Notes under the pieces: generated by a model | What the model was told of the DNA's origin: nothing | Database searches by the model: none | What the model saw: only the letters and a program-made list of their open reading frames with translations | Shown: positions 43,965 through 52,593 of the stretch, piece after piece | How positions within the stretch are numbered: the stretch's first letter is position 1 | Layout of the letters: each line of letters begins with the position of its first letter | Made by a program: the position numbers and the translations under genes | From: Parabacteroides sp. PF5-6 | Lineage (GTDB): Bacteria; Bacteroidota; Bacteroidia; Bacteroidales; Tannerellaceae | Length of the DNA: 64,000 bases | Direction of reading: 5' to 3' | NCBI RefSeq assembly: GCF_029504695.1 | Contig: NZ_JAQFIN010000005.1 | Coordinates: 186,001 to 250,000, forward strand

Positions 43965-44312
43965 TTAGAATCTCTTTTCTTTGATTCTTGCTTTTTTACC
44001 GGTAAGTGCACGCAGATAATACAGTTTCGCGCGGCGTACTTTACCAATCTTGTTCACGGTAATGCTGTCGATAAACGGTGAATCCATCGGGAAGATACGT
44101 TCTACACCTACGTTCTCCGACATCTTGCGAACGGTGAAACGTTTTTTGTCGCCATGTCCAGAAATGCGGATCACTACGCCTCTGTACTGCTGGATACGTT
44201 CTTTGTTTCCTTCTTTGATACGGTAAGCCACGGTTACGGTATCACCACTTTTGAAAGCGGGAAGCTCCTTCGCTGTGCTAAAAGCTTCTTCGGCAATCTT
44301 AATTAAATCCAT
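43965..44312 (-). CDS. rplS: 50S ribosomal protein L19
   Basis: The 115-residue protein has the L19 signature over its whole length: [29 protein letters not shown] in the first half and [30 protein letters not shown] in the second. It contacts the 30S interface in the large subunit. The gene is monocistronic. It has its own promoter (44397-44427), a leader of about 80 nt with a hairpin, and a strong terminator. Confidence 0.97.
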   Translation of the reverse strand: MDLIKIAEEAFSTAKELPAFKSGDTVTVAYRIKEGNKERIQQYRGVVIRISGHGDKKRFTVRKMSENVGVERIFPMDSPFIDSITVNKIGKVRRAKLYYLRALTGKKARIKEKRF

Positions 44313-44346
44313 TGTTTTATAGCTTTTTAATTGTTGTTTTTAGAAA

Positions 44347-44379
44347 CGCAATATATCGGACTACATTTTTCCGACAGCG
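44347..44379 (-). promoter_or_regulatory. Hairpin in the rplS leader
   Basis: TCGGA (44356-44360) pairs with TCCGA (44370-44374), with an outer CGC/GCG pair at 44347-44349 and 44377-44379. It sits in the predicted 5' leader of L19. Ribosomal protein leaders that bind their own product are known for L19 in other phyla; function here is unproven. Confidence 0.3.
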
Positions 44380-44396
44380 ATTACGTAAAGCGGATG

Positions 44397-44427
44397 CAAA
44401 GGAACGAAACTTTTGGCAATAAACCAA
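44397..44427 (-). promoter_or_regulatory. Promoter of rplS
   Basis: On the minus strand TTG (44427-44425), a 20-bp spacer and TTCCTTTG (44404-44397) match the consensus except the A of TAnnTTTG. Confidence 0.6.
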
Positions 44428-44520
44428 GAACTGTTTGTTTTATTTTTAGTAAATGCTTTATGGAAAGGAATATAAAGTTAAATTTCAGAAAGAATACGGA
44501 ATTATTCGGGAGGCTTTCAC

Positions 44521-44528
44521 TATCTTTG
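44521..44528 (+). promoter_or_regulatory. -7 box of the thioredoxin-like lipoprotein gene
   Basis: TATCTTTG is an exact consensus match 30 bp before the start codon at 44559. Confidence 0.5.
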
Positions 44529-44558
44529 CTTCCCTAACAACAATAAAACGACCCGATT

Positions 44559-45095
44559 ATGCGACTTACCTCTATTGCAACTCTTGTCACTCTATTTGCT
44601 TCTTTTTATTTCTTCGCCTCTTGCGTGAAAGAAGAGTCGGAAGATACACCCGATGAGGTGATTAATTATGTAGAGGTGGGCGATGTCTTGCCCGATTTCT
44701 CTGTTACAGACGGGATGGGCACAACGTTGACCGACGAGGATTTCAAAGGAAAGAAGTCTTATCTGGTGTTTTTTGTTACGACCTGTGGCGACTGCAAACG
44801 GGAATTGCCACGCATCGAGCAGCTCTGGCGTCAGTTGAAAGACGAGCCCGACTATCAGGTGGTCGCCATTGCCCGCAAGCAAGGCAAAGACGAAACCGAT
44901 GCCTACTGGAATGCCTCAGCTTTTACGATTCCTAAATACCTGGATCCCGACCGCACAGTCTATGCGAAGTTTGCCAACAGTATGGTGCCCCGGATCTACC
45001 TGGTCGACCGCCAGGGTGTGGTGCAGTGGATGGGCATTGAAACCTTTACCCCTTCCGATGCCGAATTGCTGGAGAAGATCAAATCCCTTCCGTAA
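44559..45095 (+). CDS. TlpA-like thioredoxin-fold lipoprotein
   Basis: The 178-residue lipoprotein (lipobox FFASC, Cys22) is followed by acidic residues. The thioredoxin-like domain (about 40-175) has the redox motif CGDC (C76, C79) and the cis-proline segment SMVPRIYLVDRQGVVQ. It probably acts as a periplasmic or surface thiol-disulfide reductant. It is monocistronic and followed directly by the GCCGGC array, which may also terminate it. Confidence 0.87.
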   Translation: MRLTSIATLVTLFASFYFFASCVKEESEDTPDEVINYVEVGDVLPDFSVTDGMGTTLTDEDFKGKKSYLVFFVTTCGDCKRELPRIEQLWRQLKDEPDYQVVAIARKQGKDETDAYWNASAFTIPKYLDPDRTVYAKFANSMVPRIYLVDRQGVVQWMGIETFTPSDAELLEKIKSLP

Positions 45096-45098
45096 ATA

Positions 45099-45180
45099 GC
45101 CGGCAGCCTTTTAAAAATCCCTGCCGGCCTTTTCCAAAAGGCTGCCGGACATTTCCAAATCCCTGCCGGCCTTTTCAGTG
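45099..45180. repeat. GCCGGC-type array (second copy)
   Basis: GCCGGCAGCC at 45099 is followed by CTGCCGG units at 45121, 45142 and 45163, a 21-bp period. The linkers CTTTTCCAAAAG and ATTTCCAAATC resemble those at 3947-4020. It starts four bases past the TlpA-like stop codon and can form GC-rich hairpins. Confidence 0.7.
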
Positions 45181-45480
45181 AAAGAGGCCGCTTTTGTCGT
45201 TAAATAGCGAATGTCAACAAATCGAAATGGCAAACAATGGTAAACCAATCATTCCGCACATAGTTTTTCATTTTTTTACTACCATCATACAGCCGGAACA
45301 GCCAACAATGTTAAACGAATCACTATTGGGACTCCCCAACAGGTGTCGGAAAGTTACTTACAGGGTTTTTGCTGCTTTTCTCGCTGTTAGAAATAGCTAT
45401 ATAATTGATATACAGAGCTGAAATAAAATCCTGTATGATGTAAGTAAAAAAACGAAAAACTTTGTTTGGAGGGTATTTGA

Positions 45481-45585
45481 CGTCTTTTAGGTCTTTAAAG
45501 TCTTTTAGGTCAGTGAAAAAACCTAAAAGACCTTAATGACTTTAAAGACCTAAATGACTTTAAAGACCTAAAAGACCTTCAGATT
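45481..45585. repeat. AGGTCTTT palindromic repeat (copy C, inverted)
   Basis: CTTTTAGGTCTTTAAAGTC on the left faces GACCTAAAAGACCTTAATGAC-type repeats on the right, around AGTGAAAAAA. This is the reverse orientation of 4231-4334, including the flank TTCGATGC. Confidence 0.72.
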
Positions 45586-46212
45586 CCCTTCGATGCAAAT
45601 AGATTCCACAGAGTTGCTTTACGCTTCGCTAAGCGACCTTCGGTTCGGGCTGACCCCTGATCCGTGTGTCTTGATAAAGGCGTATGGAAGGTGAGGGAAG
45701 GGGATAAAAGTCAAAAAGAGGCTATCCTCGCGGACGTCCTCTTTTTTGCACAAGTAAAACAAAGTGTGTGCGCCATAGTTCCAATTCACTACAAAGTCAT
45801 AATCCAAAGTAGGTTCAATACAGACAGATGTATAAACCACCTTGTCTAAGCTTTAGTTTAGTCATCACGACCAACTATCGGTAAACCTTTCCAACTGATA
45901 GGGCTCGGGTTAGATCAAATTATCCCATTTTACCATAGAAAAGACACGTTTCTGCACTTAAAGACACTTTTCCTATACCTATTTATTTCCCATTTCGTTT
46001 ATTCCAAATGTAAGTGGAGATGGCGGTATTTTAGTGCTATTCATCCGCTTTTTCCACTTTTTTTGCAACAAAAAAGAGAAGAGCTTCGCTGAAAATGCTC
46101 TAAAAATGAAACAAAGCAGGCGTTCGTGAAAGCGCAATTGCGATTTCACGAACAATTCCTCCTTTTTCCTGTGGAAAAAGTATTTGTTGCCAGACCGGAT
46201 TTGAAATTGAAT
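45586..46212. other. Gene-free stretch with hairpins
   Basis: I see no credible gene in this stretch. A 73-codon minus frame (45619-45840) has no recognisable domain. The stretch holds a terminator-like stem (45712-45748, AAAAAGAGG against CCTCTTTTTT) and a 32-bp near-perfect palindrome at 46122-46153. A short stem CTTTTTCC/GGAAAAAG (46162-46180) lies near the end of the transporter gene. Confidence 0.5.
46122..46153. repeat. 32-bp near-perfect palindrome
   Basis: GTTCGTGAAA (46122-46131) and TTTCACGAAC (46144-46153) enclose the self-complementary CGCAATTGCG. The only mismatch is G46132 against A46143. No T-run follows, so it is not a typical terminator. Confidence 0.65.
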
Positions 46213-47430
46213 TTATGAGCGGGAGGACCGTACTTTCTTACAGGCCAATTCCTCTTCCGATTGGATCGGAGGAAGTAAGACCAGGAAAGAAAAAAGGCAG
46301 CAAAGTACAAAGGATAATCCGACGGTCAGGATCGACCCGTTACTGATGTAATTGGATACCAATGAACAGATGAAAGCGACCATCAACTGGATGGATCCGA
46401 AGAGGGCGGATGCCGTGCCGCTATTATGGATAAACGGGGTGATGGCCAATTCGGTGGTCGTCGGAAACAGGATCCCGATCGGGAAGACATAGAAAAACAG
46501 GATCGCCAGGATGGGGATAATGCCTGCGTTCATATACATGGCGGCAAACAGGATGATGCTAACTGCTCCCATGAATACCAAAGTATATTTAACCAATACA
46601 TTCGTCCGGATCTGCTTTTGCAAGACCGTCGTGATATACGATCCCACCATCAGTCCCAACGCGTTGATCCCGATCACCAGGCTGAACACATTGCCCGAGA
46701 ACCCGCCATAGTCCATGATCAGAAACGGTCCGTTGGCCACATAGATCATCAACGCCCCGTTTGCCAGGCCGGCCAGGGTGGAGTAGACCAGGAATTTCCG
46801 GACTTTCAATATCTGCCAGTAACTCTGCCAGACGTTTGTTTCTTTTGCTTTTTCTCTTCCGCGGAAAGTCTCCGGCAAACCCAATAAGGTCAGGACAAAC
46901 AAGGCGATGCCCAATACAACCATGGCATGAAACAAGCCGATCCAATGGAAGGTGTTTAATACCGCATTGCCGATCGCCGGGGCGACGATAGGCGCTACGC
47001 CCATGATCAGGGCCAACAGAGCGAAGATCTTGAGCGTATTGTCTTTGTCGAAATAATCGGTGACCACCGCCCGGGAGATCACCACACCGCCGCATCCGCC
47101 AAGGGCTTGAATGAAGCGGACCACCCACAATTGTTCGATCGTCCGCACATACAGGCAGGCGATCGAAGCCAGGATAAAGATCAGGAGAGAAGCCAGGATG
47201 GGTTTTTTCCGACCGAACCGGTCGGCCAGCGGACCCCAGATTAATTGCCCGATCGCGAACCCACCCAGGAAGGTGGTCAGCGAAATCTGTACGCGGGCGA
47301 TCGGAGTAGAGAAGGCTTCGGCAATCTGGATAAATCCGGGCAGATACATATCGATACATAAAGGTTCGAGAGCGGTCAGTAGCGACAGGATAAGGATCAC
47401 TGTCCATTGCATAAAGGTAAACTGTTTCAT
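46213..47430 (-). CDS. Bcr/CflA family multidrug efflux MFS transporter
   Basis: The 405-residue inner-membrane protein has 12 predicted helices. The N-terminus LTALEPLCIDMYLPGFIQIA and the loop motif GPLADRFGRKKPIL (motif A) are followed by RFIQALGGCGGVVISRAVVTDY, all typical of Bcr/CflA proton-coupled drug exporters. It is the last gene of a minus-strand cluster and starts 4 bp past the CBM9-like gene stop, so cotranscription is likely. The substrate is unknown. Confidence 0.9.
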   Translation of the reverse strand: MKQFTFMQWTVILILSLLTALEPLCIDMYLPGFIQIAEAFSTPIARVQISLTTFLGGFAIGQLIWGPLADRFGRKKPILASLLIFILASIACLYVRTIEQLWVVRFIQALGGCGGVVISRAVVTDYFDKDNTLKIFALLALIMGVAPIVAPAIGNAVLNTFHWIGLFHAMVVLGIALFVLTLLGLPETFRGREKAKETNVWQSYWQILKVRKFLVYSTLAGLANGALMIYVANGPFLIMDYGGFSGNVFSLVIGINALGLMVGSYITTVLQKQIRTNVLVKYTLVFMGAVSIILFAAMYMNAGIIPILAILFFYVFPIGILFPTTTELAITPFIHNSGTASALFGSIQLMVAFICSLVSNYISNGSILTVGLSFVLCCLFSFLVLLPPIQSEEELACKKVRSSRS

Positions 47431-47434
47431 TCTT

Positions 47435-48565
47435 TTATCTTAGTTTTATTTTTTCATCTTTCTTCTCTTTCCAGACCCGGCCATCCTGCCGTATATGCCA
47501 GGAGGAGGAGTTATCGATCGCGTAGATGATTTCGTAAAGAGAAGGGGTCGTATGGATGGTCAACTTCTTTAATTGCCCGGTGGGGAATATCTCTTCCGCT
47601 TTCAGGTTCGCCAGCGAAGCACTGTATTCGTCATACGCCTGCCGGTATTCGCGCTGGCGGTAATAGAGTTGGCGGAGTTTTCCTTTCAGCTCTTCCTCCG
47701 GATCGTTCCGGAAAGCCACTTCGCCATTGCCTGCCGCCTGGTGGGTGAACTGCACATATCCCCAGTATTCGGGCAGGTGGATATTGATCACTCCCGTAGG
47801 CGCCCATACCCAGTTGTGTTCCCGTATCTTATCTTCTCCCGGCATGGGGATCTTGACATATTTTCCGTCTTGTATCTCGGTATGCCATTGCACGCGCGAG
47901 AAATTGACGCGCATCTGTTGCCCTTCCGCCGGCTGCCCTTTTTGGGAGATCACCTGCATAAGCGACTTCCAGGGAATAAACACTTCGAGGCTCCAGTATT
48001 GGTCGGTATCCGACGGGTCGTTCAATGTGCCTTCCACATGTACGGCCGATCGCATACCGGCAAATTCCCAGTCGTTCAATACCACCGGATTGTCGCGGTA
48101 GGGTTTCGAAAGGAAGAGATCCCATTCCGTGCCCAATGCGTTGATCTCGTATTCCAGGTAGTTATGCGTATCGTTACCCGGATTGAGGAAGATTTCGAAG
48201 TCGTTGTCGTGGTAGATCACGGCATCGTGTTCGGTGACAGTGCCCCATACGTGGGGCTCTTCCAGCCGGGCGGCGAAATACATGCCTTGCTCATCGTGTG
48301 CCATCTTTACACGGGTCTGGTGGTAGGGCAGGGGCTGGCCGTCGCCTTCGATATCCACAAAGTCGGTTGTCCAGGGGATGGCATCCCATTCCTCCGGCGA
48401 GAGTTTCCCGTCGAGGGTGATCGGTCCGGGTGTGGGGTGGCAGACATAGGTCGGCGCATTCAGCGGTGGCCGTTCGGCGTACCAGAGTTCTTTCGTCCGT
48501 TTCTCTTTACAGGATACGGTGAAAAGAAGGAGAGTAATAGCTGATAAAAGGAAAAATCTGTTCAT
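47435..48565 (-). CDS. Carbohydrate-binding family 9-like lipoprotein
   Basis: I chose ATG at 48565 (MNRFFLLSAITLLL) because it gives a clean lipoprotein signal (FTVSC, Cys19); the frame is open 16 codons further into the upstream gene. The 376-residue protein has a CBM9-like domain (about 45-235) with ITLDGKLSPEEWDAIPWTTDF, VKMAHDEQGMYFAARL and EYEINALGTEWDLFL. The C-terminus contains an extra alpha-rich segment. Family members bind or act near sugars but are mostly uncharacterised. It lies between a serine hydrolase and a drug exporter. Confidence 0.8.
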   Translation of the reverse strand: MNRFFLLSAITLLLFTVSCKEKRTKELWYAERPPLNAPTYVCHPTPGPITLDGKLSPEEWDAIPWTTDFVDIEGDGQPLPYHQTRVKMAHDEQGMYFAARLEEPHVWGTVTEHDAVIYHDNDFEIFLNPGNDTHNYLEYEINALGTEWDLFLSKPYRDNPVVLNDWEFAGMRSAVHVEGTLNDPSDTDQYWSLEVFIPWKSLMQVISQKGQPAEGQQMRVNFSRVQWHTEIQDGKYVKIPMPGEDKIREHNWVWAPTGVINIHLPEYWGYVQFTHQAAGNGEVAFRNDPEEELKGKLRQLYYRQREYRQAYDEYSASLANLKAEEIFPTGQLKKLTIHTTPSLYEIIYAIDNSSSWHIRQDGRVWKEKKDEKIKLR

Positions 48566-48578
48566 GAGTAATATATGT

Positions 48579-49730
48579 TTATTGAGATGATTGGATAAGG
48601 GCGAGTCCGGCACTGAGCCAGGTGTCGATATCGGCGGGGTAGTGTTGCGCCGTCCGGTCGTCTGCCCTGCGGTGACCCAGGCGCACGATGACCGCGTTGT
48701 GTTCCGGAATGGCCAAGACGTATTGTCCCAGGATGCCGCGCATATAAGAGACCGGCATACCGTCGTAGGTGAGGTGCCAGAACTGGAAACCGTAACAGCG
48801 GTTTGTCTCGTTGTAATCCTTATAGATCAGGGTTGTATCGGGCGTCAAGGCTTCTGTCATAAACGCTTCCGAAACCAGTCGCTTCCCGTCCCAGGAGCCT
48901 TTGTTCAACATCAACTGCCCGAACCGGGCAAAGTCGCGGGCGTTACTGTTGAAGCAGCAATAGGCCTTTTCGATACCCTCCGCTTTATCCAAACTCCACA
49001 AGGCGTTCTCCTCGGCATGCATGGGCGTCCAGAGTTTGCGGGATACGTAGTGGCTGATGGATTCGCCGGTCGCTTTTTCGACGATAAAAGTCAGTAGTTG
49101 AGTCACGCCACTCTGGTAGACGAAATATACGCCGGGCGCTTCGATCTCTTTCATGTGGAAAGTGACTTTCCGCAGATCGTTCCCGTAGTACAGCTGGGTT
49201 GTGGGCGAGAAAGGAGAGGTGTAGGCCTCTTGAAAATCTACCCCGGCGCTCATGGTCAACAGGTGACGCAGGGTCAATAGCTTTCCGTCATATCCCGGAA
49301 ATTCGGGAAAGAAATCGCTCACGGGCTGGTCGACATCGCGGATATATCCGTCGTCGATCGCGCAGCCGATCGCTAAGGCTACAATGCTTTTGGCCATCGA
49401 AAAGGAGTTGCTATGGGATTGCGCGGAATAGTCTTGCCAGTATTCTTCGAAAAGCAATTGGCCGTCTTTGATCACCACGAAGGCTACCGTACCGTATTTC
49501 TCGAACGCTTCCCGGTAGTGCTCGGGCAGCGACAATTGATTATACGCCGCTGCCGTCGGCCAGGGCTCCGGATCGCTAGCCTCGATCACCCGGTTCTCGA
49601 AGATCGGATACTGATCGATCTTGGGGGTCAGGTGCACCAGCGCCTTCCGCAGGTAGTCATTCGATGGCAATGCCAGGAATACTCCGACAGCACAGATCAA
49701 AACGATAATCCCAATAGCCGCTTTTTTCAT
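48579..49730 (-). CDS. Serine hydrolase, beta-lactamase/class C-like
   Basis: The 383-residue protein has an N-terminal membrane anchor (AAIGIIVLICAVGVFLAL). The nucleophile motif is SMAK (S111, K114) and the second motif is YQSG in place of YxN; the C-terminal H-x-G region is LGHRRAD. Proteins of this type include esterases, DD-peptidases and amidases; the beta-lactamase label reflects fold, not resistance. Its start overlaps the gamma-carbonic anhydrase stop by 4 bp (ATGA), so they are translationally coupled. Confidence 0.87.
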   Translation of the reverse strand: MKKAAIGIIVLICAVGVFLALPSNDYLRKALVHLTPKIDQYPIFENRVIEASDPEPWPTAAAYNQLSLPEHYREAFEKYGTVAFVVIKDGQLLFEEYWQDYSAQSHSNSFSMAKSIVALAIGCAIDDGYIRDVDQPVSDFFPEFPGYDGKLLTLRHLLTMSAGVDFQEAYTSPFSPTTQLYYGNDLRKVTFHMKEIEAPGVYFVYQSGVTQLLTFIVEKATGESISHYVSRKLWTPMHAEENALWSLDKAEGIEKAYCCFNSNARDFARFGQLMLNKGSWDGKRLVSEAFMTEALTPDTTLIYKDYNETNRCYGFQFWHLTYDGMPVSYMRGILGQYVLAIPEHNAVIVRLGHRRADDRTAQHYPADIDTWLSAGLALIQSSQ

Positions 49731-50248
49731 TCCTCTTCTTTATACCACGACGAATACATATGATAATTCTTTGCAATCTTCTGATTGATCTCTTTCGATT
49801 GCTCGGGATCTACTTTCTTAACGAATTTAGCAGGTACACCGGCATAGATGCTTCCGGGCTCAACAATCGTTTTGCTCAATACCACCGAGCCGGCAGCGAT
49901 AATCGCTCCTTCGCCGATCACCGCATGGTCCAATACCACCGAACCCATGCCAACCAGCGCGCCACTGCATATCTTCGCCCCGTGGATCGTCACATTGTGA
50001 CCGATCGAGACATCATCTTCAATCTCCGTTACCGATTTCTCATACAAGGTATGGATCACAGAACCATCCTGAATATTCACTCCATCGCCGATCCGGATCG
50101 AGTTCACATCGCCACGCAAGACCGTGCCGAACCAGATACTGCATCCTTCGCCGATTTCCACATCTCCGATGATCGTGGCATTATCTGCCAGATACGTATC
50201 TTTTCCTATAACGGGCGTAAAGCCACGTACTGATTTTATTAGAGCCAT
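49727..50248 (-). CDS. Gamma-class carbonic anhydrase family protein
   Basis: I chose ATG at 50248 (MALIKSVRGFTPVIG). The 173-residue left-handed beta-helix protein has hexapeptide repeats (IIGDVEIGEGCSIWFGTVLRGD and following). The three zinc-ligand histidines are H66 (SVIHTLY), H84 (IGHNV) and H89 (IHGA), spaced as in the gamma class. It forms trimers and may hydrate CO2, though many YrdA-like members have no demonstrated activity. The serine hydrolase gene overlaps its end. A 32-bp inverted repeat with a poly-C tract lies just upstream. Confidence 0.9.
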   Translation of the reverse strand: MALIKSVRGFTPVIGKDTYLADNATIIGDVEIGEGCSIWFGTVLRGDVNSIRIGDGVNIQDGSVIHTLYEKSVTEIEDDVSIGHNVTIHGAKICSGALVGMGSVVLDHAVIGEGAIIAAGSVVLSKTIVEPGSIYAGVPAKFVKKVDPEQSKEINQKIAKNYHMYSSWYKEEE

Positions 50249-50254
50249 TAATTT

Positions 50255-50373
50255 CAATTACGAATTAAAAATTACGAATTACGAATGAGTGAGAATTACG
50301 AACTAAAAGAATTATGAATAGAGGACTCCCCCCCCCCCTCAATTCGTAATTCGTAATTTTTAATTCGTAATTG
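50255..50373. repeat. AATTACGAAT inverted repeat with poly-C loop
   Basis: A 32-bp arm (50255-50286) is exactly complementary to 50342-50373. The loop has a run of 11 C (50328-50338). It lies between the aminopeptidase P stop and the carbonic anhydrase start in the same transcriptional direction, so it would form a long hairpin in a read-through RNA. Confidence 0.85.
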
Positions 50374-50390
50374 CGAAATTTGAGCAACGC

Positions 50391-52181
50391 TCAAATTTCG
50401 CGTGTCTTTTCTCTAAGCCAAGCCTTTTCCTCTTCGTTGAGGTGGGGGCTGAGGCGGTCGTACACCATCTGGTGGTATTTGTTGAGCCAGGCGTGCTCGC
50501 GTGTCGAGAGCATCTCGGGAATCACCAGGCGGGTGTCGATAGGACAAAGTGTGAGTGTTTCGAACGTAAGGAATTTTCCCCATTGCGTTTCGCTGTCTTC
50601 GATGATCAGGATGATATTCTCCGTGCGGATGCCGTATTCGCCGGTCCGGTACATGGCCGGCTCGTCGCTCATTACCATGCCTTCGCGCAGGATCACGGGG
50701 TTCTCTTCCATACGGATGCTCTGCGGCCCTTCGTGCACGTTGAGGCAGTGACCGACGCCGTGGCAGGTGCCGTGCAGGTACTGGATACCGGCATCCCAAA
50801 GCGCCTTGCGGGCAAATACATCGATCAGGCAACCGCGAATGCCTGCCGGGAACTTACATTTGGCAATGCCGATCATGCCTTTCAAGGTGCGGGTGAAGTC
50901 TTTGCGCATCTGTTCCGTCGGCTCGCCCAGAGCGATCGTACGGGTGATATCGGTCGTGCCGTCCATATATTGTCCTCCGGAATCCAAGAGGTACAGGCTG
51001 TCCGGCAATAAGGGAATGTCGCTCTCCGGCGTCGGCGTATAATGCACGATCGCACCGTGTGCGCCGTAACTGCTGATCGCCCCGAAGCTATCCATCAGGT
51101 ATTGCGGCTGCTCGGCACGTAGCGCCGTGAGTTTTTCCGCCGCACTGAGTTCCGTCACCCGCTCGCCGGCCGCCATTTGCTGCTCCAGCCAGATAAAGAA
51201 CCGGGTCATGGCGATCCCGTCTTTCACCATCACGTTGCGGAACCCTTGGATCTCCGTTTCGTTCTTGATACTCTTCAGGTGGTTTGCCGGTGTGATGTCT
51301 TCGATAATGCGGCATTCCTTGGGGATGGCATGATAGAGCGCCAGGTTCGTCCGTGCCGGGTCGAGACAGACGGTATAATCGGCAGGCAGTTGCGCCAGGT
51401 AAGCGCCGATCTTCGTATAGTCGGCCAACGTGACGCCTTCGTTTTTCAGGTGCGCCGCGATCTCTGCCGTTACCTTCTTCGGATCGATAAAGAGTACGCT
51501 CTCTTTTTCGGATACAAAACCATAAGCCACGGCCACCGGGTTGTATGTCACGTCGGTGCCCCGGATATTAAAGGTCCAGGCCACCTCGTCCAACGCCCCT
51601 AAGATCAGGCAGTCGGCTCCGGCTTTATGCAGTTGGTCGTTGATCTCATTCAGTTTGTCGGTCACGGATTTACCACTGAGCTCCACCGGCATCTCAAAGA
51701 TCGGATGGGTGGGGATCGAAGGACGGTCTTCCCAGAGCGGGTTGATCAGGTCGTAAGCCGTCTCAAGCTTGATCCCCTTTTGCTGCAGTTGCTTCTCGAG
51801 CTTCAATCCGTCGGTAGCGCTATAGGTCGCCCCGTCGAATCCGACGGTCTGCCCTTTCGTCAGTTCTTCGCATAAGAAATCCAGGATTGTCGGCGTCTCC
51901 GGCAACGAAGCCTTATAGAGTTCAATACCCGTATCCGCCAGTTGCATCTCCGCCTGCAGGAAATAACGCGAGTCGGTCCACAAGCCGGCTTTATCAGCTG
52001 TAATCACCACCGTGCCGGCCGAACCGGTAAAGCCTGAAATCCAAACGCGCGATTTCCACCGGTCGGCAGGATACTCGCTCAGGTGCGGATCGGAACTCGG
52101 CACGATATACGCCGCTATCTCTTTCTCTTTCATGGCCTGCCTAAGGGCAAACAGCCGTTCGGGAATATTCGTTATCATCAT
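50391..52181 (-). CDS. Aminopeptidase P family (Xaa-Pro aminopeptidase)
   Basis: I chose ATG at 52181 (MMITNIPERLFALRQAM), which may start one codon later at 52178; the frame upstream (to 52241) overlaps a repeat. The 596-residue enzyme has two creatinase-like N-terminal domains and a C-terminal pita-bread domain. Metal ligands are DSGGQYMDGTTDITRT (two Asp), HGVGHCLNVHEGP (His), MVMSDEP (Glu) and the late Glu of GIRTEN. The length matches the three-domain eukaryotic-like aminopeptidase P. It removes N-terminal residues before proline. Two 76-bp repeats lie in its upstream region. Confidence 0.92.
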   Translation of the reverse strand: MMITNIPERLFALRQAMKEKEIAAYIVPSSDPHLSEYPADRWKSRVWISGFTGSAGTVVITADKAGLWTDSRYFLQAEMQLADTGIELYKASLPETPTILDFLCEELTKGQTVGFDGATYSATDGLKLEKQLQQKGIKLETAYDLINPLWEDRPSIPTHPIFEMPVELSGKSVTDKLNEINDQLHKAGADCLILGALDEVAWTFNIRGTDVTYNPVAVAYGFVSEKESVLFIDPKKVTAEIAAHLKNEGVTLADYTKIGAYLAQLPADYTVCLDPARTNLALYHAIPKECRIIEDITPANHLKSIKNETEIQGFRNVMVKDGIAMTRFFIWLEQQMAAGERVTELSAAEKLTALRAEQPQYLMDSFGAISSYGAHGAIVHYTPTPESDIPLLPDSLYLLDSGGQYMDGTTDITRTIALGEPTEQMRKDFTRTLKGMIGIAKCKFPAGIRGCLIDVFARKALWDAGIQYLHGTCHGVGHCLNVHEGPQSIRMEENPVILREGMVMSDEPAMYRTGEYGIRTENIILIIEDSETQWGKFLTFETLTLCPIDTRLVIPEMLSTREHAWLNKYHQMVYDRLSPHLNEEEKAWLREKTREI

Positions 52182-52246
52182 TGTTGTCTTTTTGTGTTTT
52201 TCAGACAGCAAAGATAACTTGTTTTTTGAAGTAACCGGCAAAAAAC

Positions 52247-52398
52247 GAACGTTTGAAGTAGCGAGTGCAGAATCCGTGCTTGCATGGATTATGCCGAGTC
52301 ACGCCAAACGACTAATTTTAATGAACGTTTGAAGTAGCGAGTGCAGAATCCGTGCTTGTATGGATTATGCCGAGTCACGCCAAACGACTAATTTTAAT
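52247..52398. repeat. Two 76-bp tandem direct repeats
   Basis: The unit GAACGTTTGAAGTAGCGAGT... occupies 52247-52322 and again 52323-52398, with one difference (GCATGG against GTATGG). It lies in the gap between the divergent aminopeptidase P and Abi genes. The remaining sequence of the gap (52399-52609) holds a possible promoter and the small RNA described below. Confidence 0.9.
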
Positions 52399-52432
52399 GA
52401 ACTTCATAGCTAAATCTCTAATCTCTTTTTAT

Positions 52433-52440
52433 TATCTTTA
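52433..52440 (+). promoter_or_regulatory. Possible -7 box for the Abi gene
   Basis: TATCTTTA, one base off TAnnTTTG and followed by CACC like other boxes in this window (56144, 63838), would start an Abi transcript with a leader of about 165 nt. Confidence 0.35.
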
Positions 52441-52528
52441 CACCAAGCAAAAAGCAACTCAATATAGTTCAAAGAGGCTTGACTATACATCATTTTTTCT
52501 ATATTAATGGAATGAGGATAAAAGGCAT

Positions 52529-52590
52529 AAAAAAACCCGGATTCATCACCAGCATCTAAGATATCTGGGAGAGGAACTACCGGGACTGCA
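52529..52590 (-). ncRNA. Predicted small RNA divergent from the Abi gene
   Basis: On the minus strand a strong promoter (52624-52594) is followed by a compact stem. CCCGG (52584-52580) pairs with CCGGG (52540-52536), extended by GTTC/GAAT, with an inner CCAG/CTGG stem. Seven T follow (52535-52529). Promoter, hairpin and U-run predict an RNA of about 62 nt with no open frame. It faces away from the Abi gene, and its complement lies in the Abi 5' region. Abi_2-type HEPN proteins are known in some cases (AbiF) to pair with a small RNA antitoxin, so it could be the partner RNA or an antisense regulator. This is inference. Confidence 0.45.
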
Positions 52591-52593
52591 TGG

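Noticed and set aside
45619-45840. 73-codon minus-strand frame in the gene-free gap
   Set aside because: It has no recognisable domain, no convincing promoter or ribosome site, and overlaps a terminator-like stem.
47573-48544. 323-codon plus-strand frame opposite the CBM9-like gene
   Set aside because: It is antisense to a gene with clear domain motifs and its protein shows no domain.
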